A stretch of DNA of 64,000 nucleotides from Paraburkholderia ultramafica (GTDB lineage Bacteria > Pseudomonadota > Gammaproteobacteria > Burkholderiales > Burkholderiaceae): the NCBI RefSeq assembly GCF_902859915.1, contig NZ_CADIKK010000001.1, forward strand, positions 124,001 to 188,000, written 5' to 3'. The notes below the pieces were generated by a model that saw only the letters and a list, made by a program, of their open reading frames with translations, was not told where the DNA came from and made no database searches. This document shows positions 53,934 through 62,483 of this stretch, piece by piece; position 1 is the stretch's first letter; every line of letters starts with the position of its first letter. The position numbers were made by a program, and so were the translations under genes.

Positions 53934-54404
53934 TCAGGGATTGGCTGCGGCGCCTGGCACTTTCGCCCGCCAGAGCCGCTTGCCGCGCGCCGGACGCGTG
54001 GCCACGGCGTACGGCACGGAAAACCGGCGCCCCGCCTCGGTCGTGAACTGGGTCACCGAGACCAGCAGGTCATCGCCGTCGTAACCGCCTTCGGTCGCCC
54101 CGATGCGGATCTCGCTCAGCGGCTCCAGGGTCCACTGCCCGACCTCCCGGGCCTGGCGCGTACTCAGCACCGCGGCGCCGCGCAGCACGTTATCGCCGTC
54201 CGCGAACTGGTCAAGCGACGGCGCGCTGCCCTTCAGGTCCATCATCACGATTGTCGGCACGCCCCGCGAGCCGCGCGACGACACCCGCAGAATCAGCACG
54301 TCGCGCGGCACCAGTTGCAAGATCACGCCCCACACGCCGGAGCCCTCCGGCACGAACGGCACTTCCGACGCAGGCAAACGGTTATTTTCACTTGTCACAA
54401 ACAT
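53934..54404 (-). CDS. Hypothetical protein, beta-rich
   Basis: 156 residues, with GAGG-like purines ahead of the ATG. No signal peptide or membrane helix. LILRVSSRGSRGVPTIVMMD, QWTLEPLSEIRIGATEGGYD, RRFSVPYAVATRPARGKRLW. Not recognised. Divergent from the XRE regulator at 54634, whose upstream operators lie in the shared gap. Confidence 0.5.
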   Translation of the reverse strand: MFVTSENNRLPASEVPFVPEGSGVWGVILQLVPRDVLILRVSSRGSRGVPTIVMMDLKGSAPSLDQFADGDNVLRGAAVLSTRQAREVGQWTLEPLSEIRIGATEGGYDGDDLLVSVTQFTTEAGRRFSVPYAVATRPARGKRLWRAKVPGAAANP

Positions 54405-54563
54405 ACAGCCTCTACCTCAAACGCTTTCTCTATCACTAGCTGCTCGATGAGCATGCCAGTGACCTCAAGAGAGTCAAACATCCCGCTGGAGAACATTTAG
54501 CCGCCATCAAAACTCCCCAAACCCCGGTTGCATATGGGTTCCGGCCAGACATCACCCATCTAA

Positions 54564-54581
54564 TTCCCAGTTCACTGGGAA
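54564..54581. promoter_or_regulatory. Operator 1: TTCCCAG-TTCA-CTGGGAA
   Basis: A perfect 7+4+7 inverted repeat. Its core CCCAGTTCACTGGG matches the core of operator 2 (CCCATTTCACTGGG) in 13 of 14 bases; centres are 46 bases apart. Located between the divergent hypothetical gene and the XRE gene. Confidence 0.75.
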
Positions 54582-54609
54582 GACAAATTATAGCGCCAAC
54601 TGGACAGTG

Positions 54610-54627
54610 CTCCCATTTCACTGGGAG
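54610..54627. promoter_or_regulatory. Operator 2: CTCCCA-TTTCAC-TGGGAG, containing the Shine-Dalgarno
   Basis: A 6+6+6 inverted repeat sharing CCCAnTTCACTGGG with operator 1. Its right arm GGGAG (54623-54627) is the likely ribosome binding site of the XRE gene, six bases before the TTG at 54634. Bound repressor would block the start region. Confidence 0.75.
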
Positions 54628-54633
54628 AAAAAT

Positions 54634-54978
54634 TTGGAGTTGGCCGAAGTCTTTGGCGCGGTCTTACGCGAGCACCGCATTCGCGCCGAGCTAACACAGG
54701 AGCAGTTCGCCTTTGAGGCGGATATACGGCGCAATTACGTCAGCATGCTGGAACTTGGCCAGCATCAACCGACTTTGACAATGCTGTTTTCGCTTGCAGC
54801 CGCTTTGAAATGCTCGCCCAGTGAACTCGTCGCCGAAGTTGAAAAGAAACTCAAAAGACCTCCTCGCTCGACCAAGAGAGCGCCGACGTCGGCCGGAAAG
54901 CGCATGAAGGCCGCCGCCGACAAAGCTGGCAGCCCGGGTACTGATCGCTCAGACCGGAGGCCCCGGCGAGGGAACTAA
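54634..54978 (+). CDS. Small XRE-family regulator, controller-protein-like
   Basis: 114 residues from TTG 54634, chosen because GGGAG lies six bases ahead; a GTG at 54607 would read through the operator. The HTH is at about 5-65: FGAVLREHRIRAELTQEQFA, DIRRNYVSMLELGQHQPTLT, the pattern of Xre/Cro and of controller (C) proteins of restriction-modification systems. The tail is Lys/Arg-rich. No restriction or methylase gene is adjacent, so it may be an orphan controller or a remnant. Confidence 0.8.
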   Translation: MELAEVFGAVLREHRIRAELTQEQFAFEADIRRNYVSMLELGQHQPTLTMLFSLAAALKCSPSELVAEVEKKLKRPPRSTKRAPTSAGKRMKAAADKAGSPGTDRSDRRPRRGN

Positions 54979-55608
54979 GTGGTTTTCCTGCCGGCCAGTC
55001 AACGTGCTTCCCACCGACAGTGCGCGCTTCTTGACTTGGAATACGCGCTGAAACGGTCGCTGCAGGATGCCGCCGGCTAGCCATGTCGTTCGTGGTACAC
55101 GAGCGTCGACTTGAAATAGCTGAACGTCGACTCGGTCGCCTGAAGTGCAGGTGCATCAGTCGGTTCATCGCGTCGCCGACATAACCAGCAGCGTGCAACC
55201 AGACGCCCCGTCACACGAACAGTGATGGTTACTCCGGTCGATCTGCAACAGTTCGCCGGAACAGGGACAGCGGCCGCCCAAAATCGGCGTAACACTCGTG
55301 AATTTGTCCGAGTGCGTGGTCAAGTAGCGTCTGGGGCAACTGGTGATTGTTGCGCATGCCGTACCGCCACGAAGTCAAAAGCGGCGTCGGCACGGCAACG
55401 GGTCACGAGCCGCTCGACCTGGCGCAGGCTCAGACCCAGGCGCTCGGCGGACGCCAAGTCATCAGACGCGCCTCTGCGATCACCTCAATGACCCTCAGGG
55501 GATCAAGCTCCGACACTGCGGGCGTCACTTGGCAAAGCCTGGCAGAGTGAGGGGTTGTGTCGCAATAAGGATGGCAGGACAAGGCATCTTCTATATAATC
55601 AGGAATGC
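54979..55608. other. Decayed region with transposase-like scraps
   Basis: 630 bases. The minus strand at about 55081-55140 reads ATESTFSYFKSTLVYHERHG and then stops, similar to the segment around the last catalytic Glu of IS3-type OrfB, but too short to be sure. Other frames show further unplaced pieces (HALGQIHECYADFGRPLSL). No intact gene. Confidence 0.35.
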
Positions 55609-55731
55609 TTACATAACCAGCGAATAGAATTGGTCGGCAACAGTCCGCTGGTATACGATCCGGTCAGCTTCGTCGCTGACCACGACCACACTGTTGTTCG
55701 AGTGCAGGTCGATTCCACTAAACTTGTCCAT
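55609..55731 (-). pseudogene. N-terminal fragment of an IS110-family transposase
   Basis: From ATG 55731: MDKFSGIDLHSNNSVVVVSD, EADRIVYQ, which is the start of the DEDD catalytic domain of IS110 transposases (first Asp in GIDLH). Homology is lost after about 30 codons and a stop comes at codon 41. A leftover of a deleted element. Confidence 0.7.
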
Positions 55732-55957
55732 GCCGGCCTCCTGTGCGTCAAGTCGGTGGGTTTGCACCCTGACTCTACGCCAGCCGTTCTATCGGAACGG
55801 AGCCGGGCCGGCTATATGATTATCAGAGCCGCTTGCAGTAGTCATGCCGCATCCGTCGTCAGCGCGTCCAGGACGCTTCAGGAGCATGGATTCCACCGCA
55901 GCCGTACGCCGCGCCTTTGTTGTCGTTGTTCAAGGAAACTGAATTTTGCAGGCCCGA
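55732..55957. other. Short gap, nothing recognised
   Basis: Between the IS110 scrap and the 103-residue gene. Leader of the IS110 fragment; otherwise featureless. Confidence 0.3.
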
Positions 55958-56269
55958 CTACTTACCGCGAGCCACCGAGACAAGCTCTTTCACACGTCGC
56001 GCGATATTGACCAACACGCTCCCGGACGGTTGTCTGTGCGGCATACGTTGCACGTCATTCCAGTCGTCCTTCAGCGCCCGCGCATGGCCCGCTGGAGTGA
56101 ATGGCCATTCGACTACTACCGCTCGCAAGACCGCTGCGCGCTCCCCCCTCTCCGTCCTGTCGATATAGGCGTTCATAGCCGACGCCTCCTGCTCAGCCGC
56201 TTCTTGAGAATCGGTGGCAATGAAGTCGTTAAGTCCTTCGATATGGACGCACCATAACTGGTCGCTCAC
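55958..56269 (-). CDS. Small hypothetical protein, accessory family
   Basis: 103 residues, GTG start at 56269 with GGAG seven bases upstream. MSDQLWCVHIEGLNDFIATD, SQEAAEQEASAMNAYIDRTE, AVVVEWPFTPAGHARALKDD. The motif of an H-x-E-G-x-x-D-F start and a V-V-E-W-P segment is one I know from Burkholderia plasmids and islands. Function unknown. Confidence 0.65.
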   Translation of the reverse strand: MSDQLWCVHIEGLNDFIATDSQEAAEQEASAMNAYIDRTERGERAAVLRAVVVEWPFTPAGHARALKDDWNDVQRMPHRQPSGSVLVNIARRVKELVSVARGK

Positions 56270-56376
56270 GTCCCGTCTCCGTAGGGGGTCCTGAATCGCC
56301 GATCACCGCGCCCTGCACCTTGCTCCTGGAAAGAGTTCAATGACGCGCGTGTGACCTTCCTCCATGCAGTTCTCAT

Positions 56377-57438
56377 TCAAACAGCAGCTTTGAGTCGTTC
56401 CCACTTCAAGTCAGAAAAACAAGGGCCTTGGGTGGCCTCACTGAACTTCACGTCATTGTGTTCGCCGTTCCATTCCATCACCTGAACATTGTCGTCTTCA
56501 TCGACGGTGATATCCCATCCAACGCATCGCGCAAACGGGATCTTCTTATGAAGTTCGAGGACCGTGGCGACGCATTGTCTAAATGCCGGAACCGTCACGC
56601 CGCTGAACGGAATCCTCGAATCCGGATGCTCTTCTGTAGCGGCCCAGTCACTCATGTAACCTTCCCGATCAAGCTCGCCAGTCGCCAGGTTGACTGGCAC
56701 GCAGATCTCCCGATCAGTCTGCACATGGGTATCTTCCGCTCTTCCCAAGCGCAGGAAACATGCTCGAACGGAGATACCGCCGAGGTCGTCCACCACTGTC
56801 GTGAAGCGCAACGTAGCAACGGATTTCGAAGCAAAAGCATTAAACACACTGTTTTGAATAATGAATTTTTGCATGACTCCATTGCCAAGCGACTTGATGA
56901 TTTCGACGTCGAAAGTGCTCTTATCAAAAATGTAAGCACCTTTGCCTTGCTGGGACCGATCCAGTTTGAAAACGACTCTATCGCAGTGCCGGAAGACAAC
57001 GCCCTCAATTTCGCGCTCGGGAACCACCACGTTTTTGTCCGTTAAAAACAGGCCGTTTGCGAAATAGGCAACGTCCGGAATTGCGTCGCCGTCGAAGATC
57101 AGCCGCGAGATCGCCTTCAGACCTGATATCTTGCCATACCAGCCTTTCATACTCGGCACCACAACGCTGCCATAGTAGTTATCCGGGATCCAACCTTCCT
57201 TGAAGGTGCCGCTGAACGCCGTGTAGACGCGAAGCCAAGGCGCGTAGATCGCATCCCCGAACACTTCGCGCGCGTAAGTGTCGGCGAGCCTCAGGTTCAC
57301 CGGGTCGGCCTTTCCGTATTCCGTCTCCAGGAATTGCAGGATCTTCCTCGCCTCGACACCATGATCCCGGTGGAACTTATATTGTCCCACCCTCTTTATG
57401 GACCGTCTCACCATGCTCTCTGCGTCAAGTAAGATCAT
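56377..57438 (-). CDS. Sugar-transfer-associated ATP-grasp protein
   Basis: 353 residues. Typical segments of the ATP-grasp family linked to polysaccharide clusters: FRHCDRVVFKLDRSQQGKGA (ATP-binding Lys and Gly-rich loop), SVATLRFTTVVDDLGGISVR, and CVGWDITVDEDDNVQVMEWN with the metal-binding Asp and Glu-x-Asn. It should ligate an acid to an amine or other nucleophile, perhaps an amino acid or amide on the exopolysaccharide. Base composition is lower in GC than the neighbours. Confidence 0.75.
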   Translation of the reverse strand: MILLDAESMVRRSIKRVGQYKFHRDHGVEARKILQFLETEYGKADPVNLRLADTYAREVFGDAIYAPWLRVYTAFSGTFKEGWIPDNYYGSVVVPSMKGWYGKISGLKAISRLIFDGDAIPDVAYFANGLFLTDKNVVVPEREIEGVVFRHCDRVVFKLDRSQQGKGAYIFDKSTFDVEIIKSLGNGVMQKFIIQNSVFNAFASKSVATLRFTTVVDDLGGISVRACFLRLGRAEDTHVQTDREICVPVNLATGELDREGYMSDWAATEEHPDSRIPFSGVTVPAFRQCVATVLELHKKIPFARCVGWDITVDEDDNVQVMEWNGEHNDVKFSEATQGPCFSDLKWERLKAAV

Positions 57439-57565
57439 GTTCTGCTCAGGAGATACTCGGTTAAGTTTCGCATATGGTCCCTACGAGGAATGCTGGGTTT
57501 ATGAAGCCAAAACACCGTACCGCTTCACTTCCTGTACCAGTATTACTGGGGCATCAATCTAAAGA

Positions 57566-58948
57566 TCAATAAGCATTAGGATGATGGAGCCCCTTGAATA
57601 CAGTCGCAAAAATGATCTTTACGTCGAGTCTGAATGACCAATTCCTCAGGTAATACAAATCGTGTGCTACCCGGCCCTCCATCTTTTCGATGCGATCGGT
57701 TTCGCCCCGAAAGCCGTTGATCTGCGCCCATCCGGTGATGCCAGGCTTGATGCGGTAGCGATGGATATAGCCGGAAACGATGTTCTGGTAGAGATCGTCG
57801 TGTTCAAGTGCGTGAGGACGTGGTCCCACTACCGACATGTCACCGCGTAGCACGTTAAAGAACTGCGGCAATTCATCAAGGCTCGTGCGACGAAGGAACC
57901 CGCCCACGGTGGTAATGCGTGGATCACCACGTGTAGCTTGCTCGAGGACGCCCTGCTTTTGCACGTGCAGACGCATGGTGCGAAACTTGTAGATCGTGAA
58001 GACGCGTCCGTCGGCCCCTTTCCGGCATTGCTTGAAAAATACCGGTCCGGGTGAACTCAGCTTCACTGCAATCGCACATGCAAGCAGGATTGGCGATACC
58101 GCAATCAGCGCAGCTAGTGCAAAGAGACGGTCAAACACTTCCTTCTGCACCATCGCATTGGGCGGCAACGGCGGCGCCGCCAGGTTGATCGCCGGAACGC
58201 CCAGCAGGTCTGTCATGCTTCCTTCAAAAAGCGCAAGCGTACGCACATCGGGCATGAAACGTATATTGATCAGGTCATTGCGAAACTCGTCGACCAGCTT
58301 GAAAATCGCGCGCTCTTCGGTCAGCGGCAATGCGAGCCAGACTTCACCGATGTTCTGTTCACGAACGTACCGGGCGAAGGCTGAATGCTCTTCAAAGACC
58401 CGCACGGGCGTCGTGGTCGTAATCGCGGTACCGGGCCGAAGATTATAAAGCGCGTTGGCACGAAAGCCGGCAGCGGGTGTCACCTCCATCTTGCGAATAA
58501 TCTCATCGCAATGGTTCCCGCATGCAGCAACCGCAACCTGCTGCAAATTCAGTCCCGCGTTGCGCACCCGGCCAAGCAAAACGTGCGTAATCATGCGGCC
58601 GGCAATCATTGCGGCGCCCGAAATGCCCGTCCAGTACGCAAACCAGAGACGAGAAACGAAGTCGATACGATGCAACGAGAACATCAACGCCATCGCACAG
58701 GCCTGCACGACTAGCCACCCGAGCGCGACATGCCCTGCGAGTGCTCTCTTGGAACGGCCGCGCCATGATTCGTAGACGCCCAGCGCCGGAAAGACCGCAA
58801 GCGAAAACGCCGCTGCGAAGGCCACGAACGCCAGATAGAAACTTCGTTGGGAGCCGTCATCGAAGCGGATCCGGGAGGCCACGAATGCGCCCGCCAAAAT
58901 CATCAACACGTCGAACAGTCTCGCCATCAGACCAGCAATCAATCGCAT
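57566..58948 (-). CDS. wcaJ: Undecaprenyl-phosphate glucose phosphotransferase (WcaJ/PssY type)
   Basis: 460 residues. Four or five N-terminal helices, a CoA-binding-like middle domain, another helix at about 275-297, and the bacterial sugar transferase domain: FKQCRKGADGRVFTIYKFRT, RRTSLDELPQFFNVLRGDMS, VVGPRPHALEHDD, YRIKPGITGWAQINGFRGET. It puts the first glucose-1-phosphate on the lipid carrier at the cytoplasmic face. It follows the ManC-like gene by 57 bases on the same strand. Confidence 0.9.
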   Translation of the reverse strand: MRLIAGLMARLFDVLMILAGAFVASRIRFDDGSQRSFYLAFVAFAAAFSLAVFPALGVYESWRGRSKRALAGHVALGWLVVQACAMALMFSLHRIDFVSRLWFAYWTGISGAAMIAGRMITHVLLGRVRNAGLNLQQVAVAACGNHCDEIIRKMEVTPAAGFRANALYNLRPGTAITTTTPVRVFEEHSAFARYVREQNIGEVWLALPLTEERAIFKLVDEFRNDLINIRFMPDVRTLALFEGSMTDLLGVPAINLAAPPLPPNAMVQKEVFDRLFALAALIAVSPILLACAIAVKLSSPGPVFFKQCRKGADGRVFTIYKFRTMRLHVQKQGVLEQATRGDPRITTVGGFLRRTSLDELPQFFNVLRGDMSVVGPRPHALEHDDLYQNIVSGYIHRYRIKPGITGWAQINGFRGETDRIEKMEGRVAHDLYYLRNWSFRLDVKIIFATVFKGLHHPNAY

Positions 58949-59005
58949 TGCAGCCCCCAGAAAGCACGCACCGGACGCATCAACCGTTCGTTCAACGCGA
59001 CCGAA

Positions 59006-60520
59006 TTAGCCGCACCGCCCATACTTGTCGTCGAATCTGACAATGTCGTCTTCGCCAAGATAGGTTCCCGACTGAACCTCGATAATCTGAAGCGGTACAC
59101 AACCTGGATTTTCCAAACGATGACGTATGCCTAGCGGGATGTAGGTCGATTCGTTTTCGCCGAGAAGAAATTGTTCTTCGCCACGCGTGACGAGCGCCGT
59201 TCCGCTCACGACGATCCAATGCTCGGCGCGATGGTGATGCATTTGCAACGACAGTCGCGCGCCAGGCATCACGACAATTCGCTTGACCTGGAAGCGGTCG
59301 CCGTGATCGATCGAATCGTAGAAGCCCCACGGCCGGCGGACTTTTCTATGCGCGTCGGCCTCTGGCGACTTCTCACGTTTGATACGTGACACAAGTCCCT
59401 TGACGTCCTGCACGTGCGAGCGGTCCGCAACCAGCACTGCGTCGTCGGTCTCGATCACGATTAGGTTGTTCGTGCCGACGCACGCCAGCAGTCTGCCGCC
59501 TTGCGAACGCGCATAGGTTGCCGTTGCGCCTTCGAACAGCACGCGTCCGTTCGATGCATTGCCGCACTCGTCCTTTTCCATCGCTTGCCAGACCGCGTCC
59601 CACGAGCCGAGATCCGACCAACCCGCTTCGAGCGGCACCACTACGCCAGTGAACGGCGAATCAGGCTTGCCGAGGTGCTCCATCACCGCGTAATCGATTG
59701 AATCGGATGGCGACCGCAGGAACTCAGCGGCATCTGGAATGACACACTCATCTGCTCTTTTGGCGCCGTGATAGGCGTGGACACTCGCGGCATGTATCTC
59801 TGGCTGGAACTGCTCGATGGCAGCGAGCCACACGGACGAACGAACCACGAACATCCCGCTGTTCCACCAGTATTTGCCGGAGTCGACGTATTGAGCGGCG
59901 AGCTCCGCAGCGGGCTTCTCCACAAAACGCTCAATGCGATGCGCCCCGTCCTCCAGCGCGCTGCCGAGGCGGATGTAACCGAATCCTGTGTCGGCGCGGT
60001 CAGGCGGAACGCCTAACGCGGCGATCGCACCTGCTTGCGCATAGCGGGCTGCGTTCTCGATCGCACTGTGAAGCGCCTCCAGGTTCACAATTGCATGGTC
60101 CGCGGGCATAGCAACCAGGATGGCGTCGTGCCCGTCCGCGCATGCGTCCAATGCGGCAAGCGTGAGAGCCGGCGCGGTGTCCCGGCGAGCGGGTTCCACC
60201 ACGATGCGCGCGTTCACGCCGACCTCCCGAGCCTGTTCGTAAGTTGCGAAGTAATGCTCGGCGCCACAGACAATGACGGGGTCCGCTGCGACATCCCACG
60301 TAGTACTAAATCCGGCCATCCGTCCCATGGTAGCTTGTAGCAGCGTCTGGTTGCCGATCACGTCGATTAGCTGCTTGGGAAACTGTTCGCGCGACACGGG
60401 CCACAGACGAGTTCCGGATCCGCCAGCGAGAATCACTTGCACGAGCGGTGGACAATCCACCAAAGCCTCATCAATGGCATCGATATCCGTCTCGTCCGCA
60501 ATTACCGTTACCTTGTCCAT
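59006..60520 (-). CDS. manC: Mannose-1-phosphate guanylyltransferase / mannose-6-phosphate isomerase
   Basis: 504 residues, AGGATC ahead of the ATG. The N-terminal nucleotidyltransferase has VILAGGSGTRLWPVSREQFP and FVEKPAAELA; the C-terminal cupin isomerase has VRRPWGFYDSIDHGDRFQVK, PGARLSLQMHHHRAEHWIVV, GENESTYIPLGIRHRLENPG with the Zn His/Glu. It supplies GDP-mannose. Typical of the first enzymes of cepacian-like clusters (BceA). Confidence 0.92.
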   Translation of the reverse strand: MDKVTVIADETDIDAIDEALVDCPPLVQVILAGGSGTRLWPVSREQFPKQLIDVIGNQTLLQATMGRMAGFSTTWDVAADPVIVCGAEHYFATYEQAREVGVNARIVVEPARRDTAPALTLAALDACADGHDAILVAMPADHAIVNLEALHSAIENAARYAQAGAIAALGVPPDRADTGFGYIRLGSALEDGAHRIERFVEKPAAELAAQYVDSGKYWWNSGMFVVRSSVWLAAIEQFQPEIHAASVHAYHGAKRADECVIPDAAEFLRSPSDSIDYAVMEHLGKPDSPFTGVVVPLEAGWSDLGSWDAVWQAMEKDECGNASNGRVLFEGATATYARSQGGRLLACVGTNNLIVIETDDAVLVADRSHVQDVKGLVSRIKREKSPEADAHRKVRRPWGFYDSIDHGDRFQVKRIVVMPGARLSLQMHHHRAEHWIVVSGTALVTRGEEQFLLGENESTYIPLGIRHRLENPGCVPLQIIEVQSGTYLGEDDIVRFDDKYGRCG

Positions 60521-61148
60521 TTAAAGATCCTATATATTGAAGCCAGCTCGCAGAAGATCATGTTCAGTTATGCAAACAACTCTTTGCGCTGGTAAGCGCG
60601 CCGATGGCTACCTGTGTGAACAATGACGGACGTCCATAACAGCGGACAGAGCCAGCCTTTGAGTTCGCGGCGACAAGAGGATGCACGCATTAGCCGAAAG
60701 TCCGGCTCGACCGGGAAGCATGCGTACCATCGTGGCCAGACCGTAACTGCCTGGCGTGCAACAGGAACGACACGCATCGACGTTATGCCCACAAGCAGGT
60801 GCAGCCAGCGCAGTACTCGATATGGTTCATCATAGTCAGGTTACGCTGCAGCACAGCATTTCTGGCGCGAACAGTTGAGGTTTTGTCCCTGCTCGTCGGA
60901 CCTGTCTCTCGACCGCATTGGATAGGCCATGGATTTCTGGATTGAAGGGGACGGGTAGCGTGGAAATCAGCTCCTACACGTGGTACCGTTTATGCCAACA
61001 AGCTGATGCTTCGGTCTCAAAGGTAGGACACCGACATTGTCCATTGCCGGTACCACGCCGGCCCTTTACGTCCGATTTCATGTCTATTTTTTTCAGGGCA
61101 CGGACTGGCCTTCAGCAACTGTGCGCCATTCGTTTTTTTGGAGTCGCA
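60521..61148. promoter_or_regulatory. Long divergent regulatory region of the exopolysaccharide genes
   Basis: 628 bases without a supportable gene between the leftward manC and the rightward polymerase gene. It should carry both promoters. The sequence ACGGGTAGCGTG at 60951-60962 shares its last nine bases, GGTAGCGTG, with the ops element used by RfaH-type antiterminators. A 74-codon minus frame at 60568-60792 has no motif and is not called. Confidence 0.45.
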
Positions 61149-62396
61149 ATGGCTTACATTTCGTTACTTGCACTATTTCTGACCGTCACCAATCTGGTAC
61201 CCGTGAGCGCCGTCGGGTTCGTTCCGATCGTCCTTTGTTCATGGCGTTTTTTCGGCAGACGTTACCCGGCGTTTATCGCGCCGCTCACGGCATTCACGCT
61301 TCTCTTAGTGGTCTCAACGCTGCACTACGACCCCCGTTCGTTCACTGAATTCGATTTCTACCGGCGCGACGGCAATTTCTTCATTTCGTACGCTCCTATT
61401 TTCGCCGGTTGTCTGTACACGCACCGCTGGGACCTGAGCAAAGTACTTCGCACGTTCTTCGTGTTCGCGGTGATAATCAACCTGCCGCCCTATGCTTACT
61501 ACGTTCTTGAAACCGGCTTGCTGAGCATCTTCAGGCATCCCGACGACAGTTTCGGCAGTTACTTCATCGCGCGCAATGCGGCTGGCGGGTTCTTTGCCAT
61601 GCTGTTCTGTCTGGGGGTGGCGTGCTACCTGCAGAAGCGAAGCAACCTGCTTCTTGTCCTGCTCGCCAGCAATGCGCTGATGCTTTTCTCGACCTATAGC
61701 AGGGGCTCGTTGCTGGGTGCCATTGCAATATTTCCGTACCTCTACTTCGGCCGTAAACGCTGGATTCTGGCCACCTTGATAGCTGGCCTCTTGACGGGCT
61801 CCATCGCAATGGCGATCTATCACACGGACCCGACGGTCGACTATATGAGCTACGCCTTCTCCATTCACAATCAGGATGCGAAAGTCGCCAACCTGGACAT
61901 TCGCTACGAATGGCTATGGCCGCGGGCTCTCGCTTACTTCGAGCAGAGCCCGATCGTCGGCCTCGGTTTCGGTTCATTCGACGACCATATCGGCAGCGTA
62001 GTCTCTTACTTTCATCTGCTGGGCGTACCGTCCGACCTGATCATCGAACATAGCGACTCTCACGCCCACAACTCCTATCTGAACTTCCTTGCGGAACTCG
62101 GCATAGTTGGCCTCGCTCTAATGCTGAACTTTTTCTGGAAATTGATTGACTGGAGCAAACAGGGCGCAGCGGTTGCCGCGCTGATTGGAGGTGGACAGAA
62201 CTTCGCCGCCTACAGATTTGTTGAGATCTCGTCTATTTGCCTGCTTGTTATGGCTGCAACCGAACATCGGCTGGTTTCGCCATCGAATGTTCTGATCCTT
62301 ACACTCGTCATTTCCCTGTTGCTGGCATCGAGGTCGGTCAACGCCATCACCTCCGAACAGCGTCCTCAGGAGTCAAGCGGCCGCGCGCATTCCTGA
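61149..62396 (+). CDS. O-antigen-ligase / Wzy-like polysaccharide polymerase
   Basis: 415 residues from the ATG at 61149, which has GGAG six bases upstream and opens directly into the first helix; in-frame starts upstream (61080, 60918) have no ribosome binding site. About eleven helices. LMLFSTYSRGSLLGAIAIFP and the large loop around 250-310 with IRYEWLWPRALAYFEQSPIV, GLGFGSFDDH, HSDSHAHNSYLNFLAELGIV are the O-antigen ligase signature. It should polymerise repeat units at the periplasmic face. Confidence 0.82.
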   Translation: MAYISLLALFLTVTNLVPVSAVGFVPIVLCSWRFFGRRYPAFIAPLTAFTLLLVVSTLHYDPRSFTEFDFYRRDGNFFISYAPIFAGCLYTHRWDLSKVLRTFFVFAVIINLPPYAYYVLETGLLSIFRHPDDSFGSYFIARNAAGGFFAMLFCLGVACYLQKRSNLLLVLLASNALMLFSTYSRGSLLGAIAIFPYLYFGRKRWILATLIAGLLTGSIAMAIYHTDPTVDYMSYAFSIHNQDAKVANLDIRYEWLWPRALAYFEQSPIVGLGFGSFDDHIGSVVSYFHLLGVPSDLIIEHSDSHAHNSYLNFLAELGIVGLALMLNFFWKLIDWSKQGAAVAALIGGGQNFAAYRFVEISSICLLVMAATEHRLVSPSNVLILTLVISLLLASRSVNAITSEQRPQESSGRAHS

Positions 62397-62483
62397 GAGA
62401 GCGCCGGCGCGCGCGCCAAACCGGTCTACCGCGAAAGATTTTTTGTGTCCGCGTGGTAGCGAAAACGAAGAAGAGAGAATCCT

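Noticed and set aside
55081..55140. Fragment resembling the end of an IS3-type OrfB
   Set aside because: About 20 residues with only loose similarity; too short to annotate as a mobile element.
60568..60792. 74-codon minus-strand ORF in the polysaccharide regulatory region
   Set aside because: Trp/Arg-rich with no motif and no ribosome binding site.
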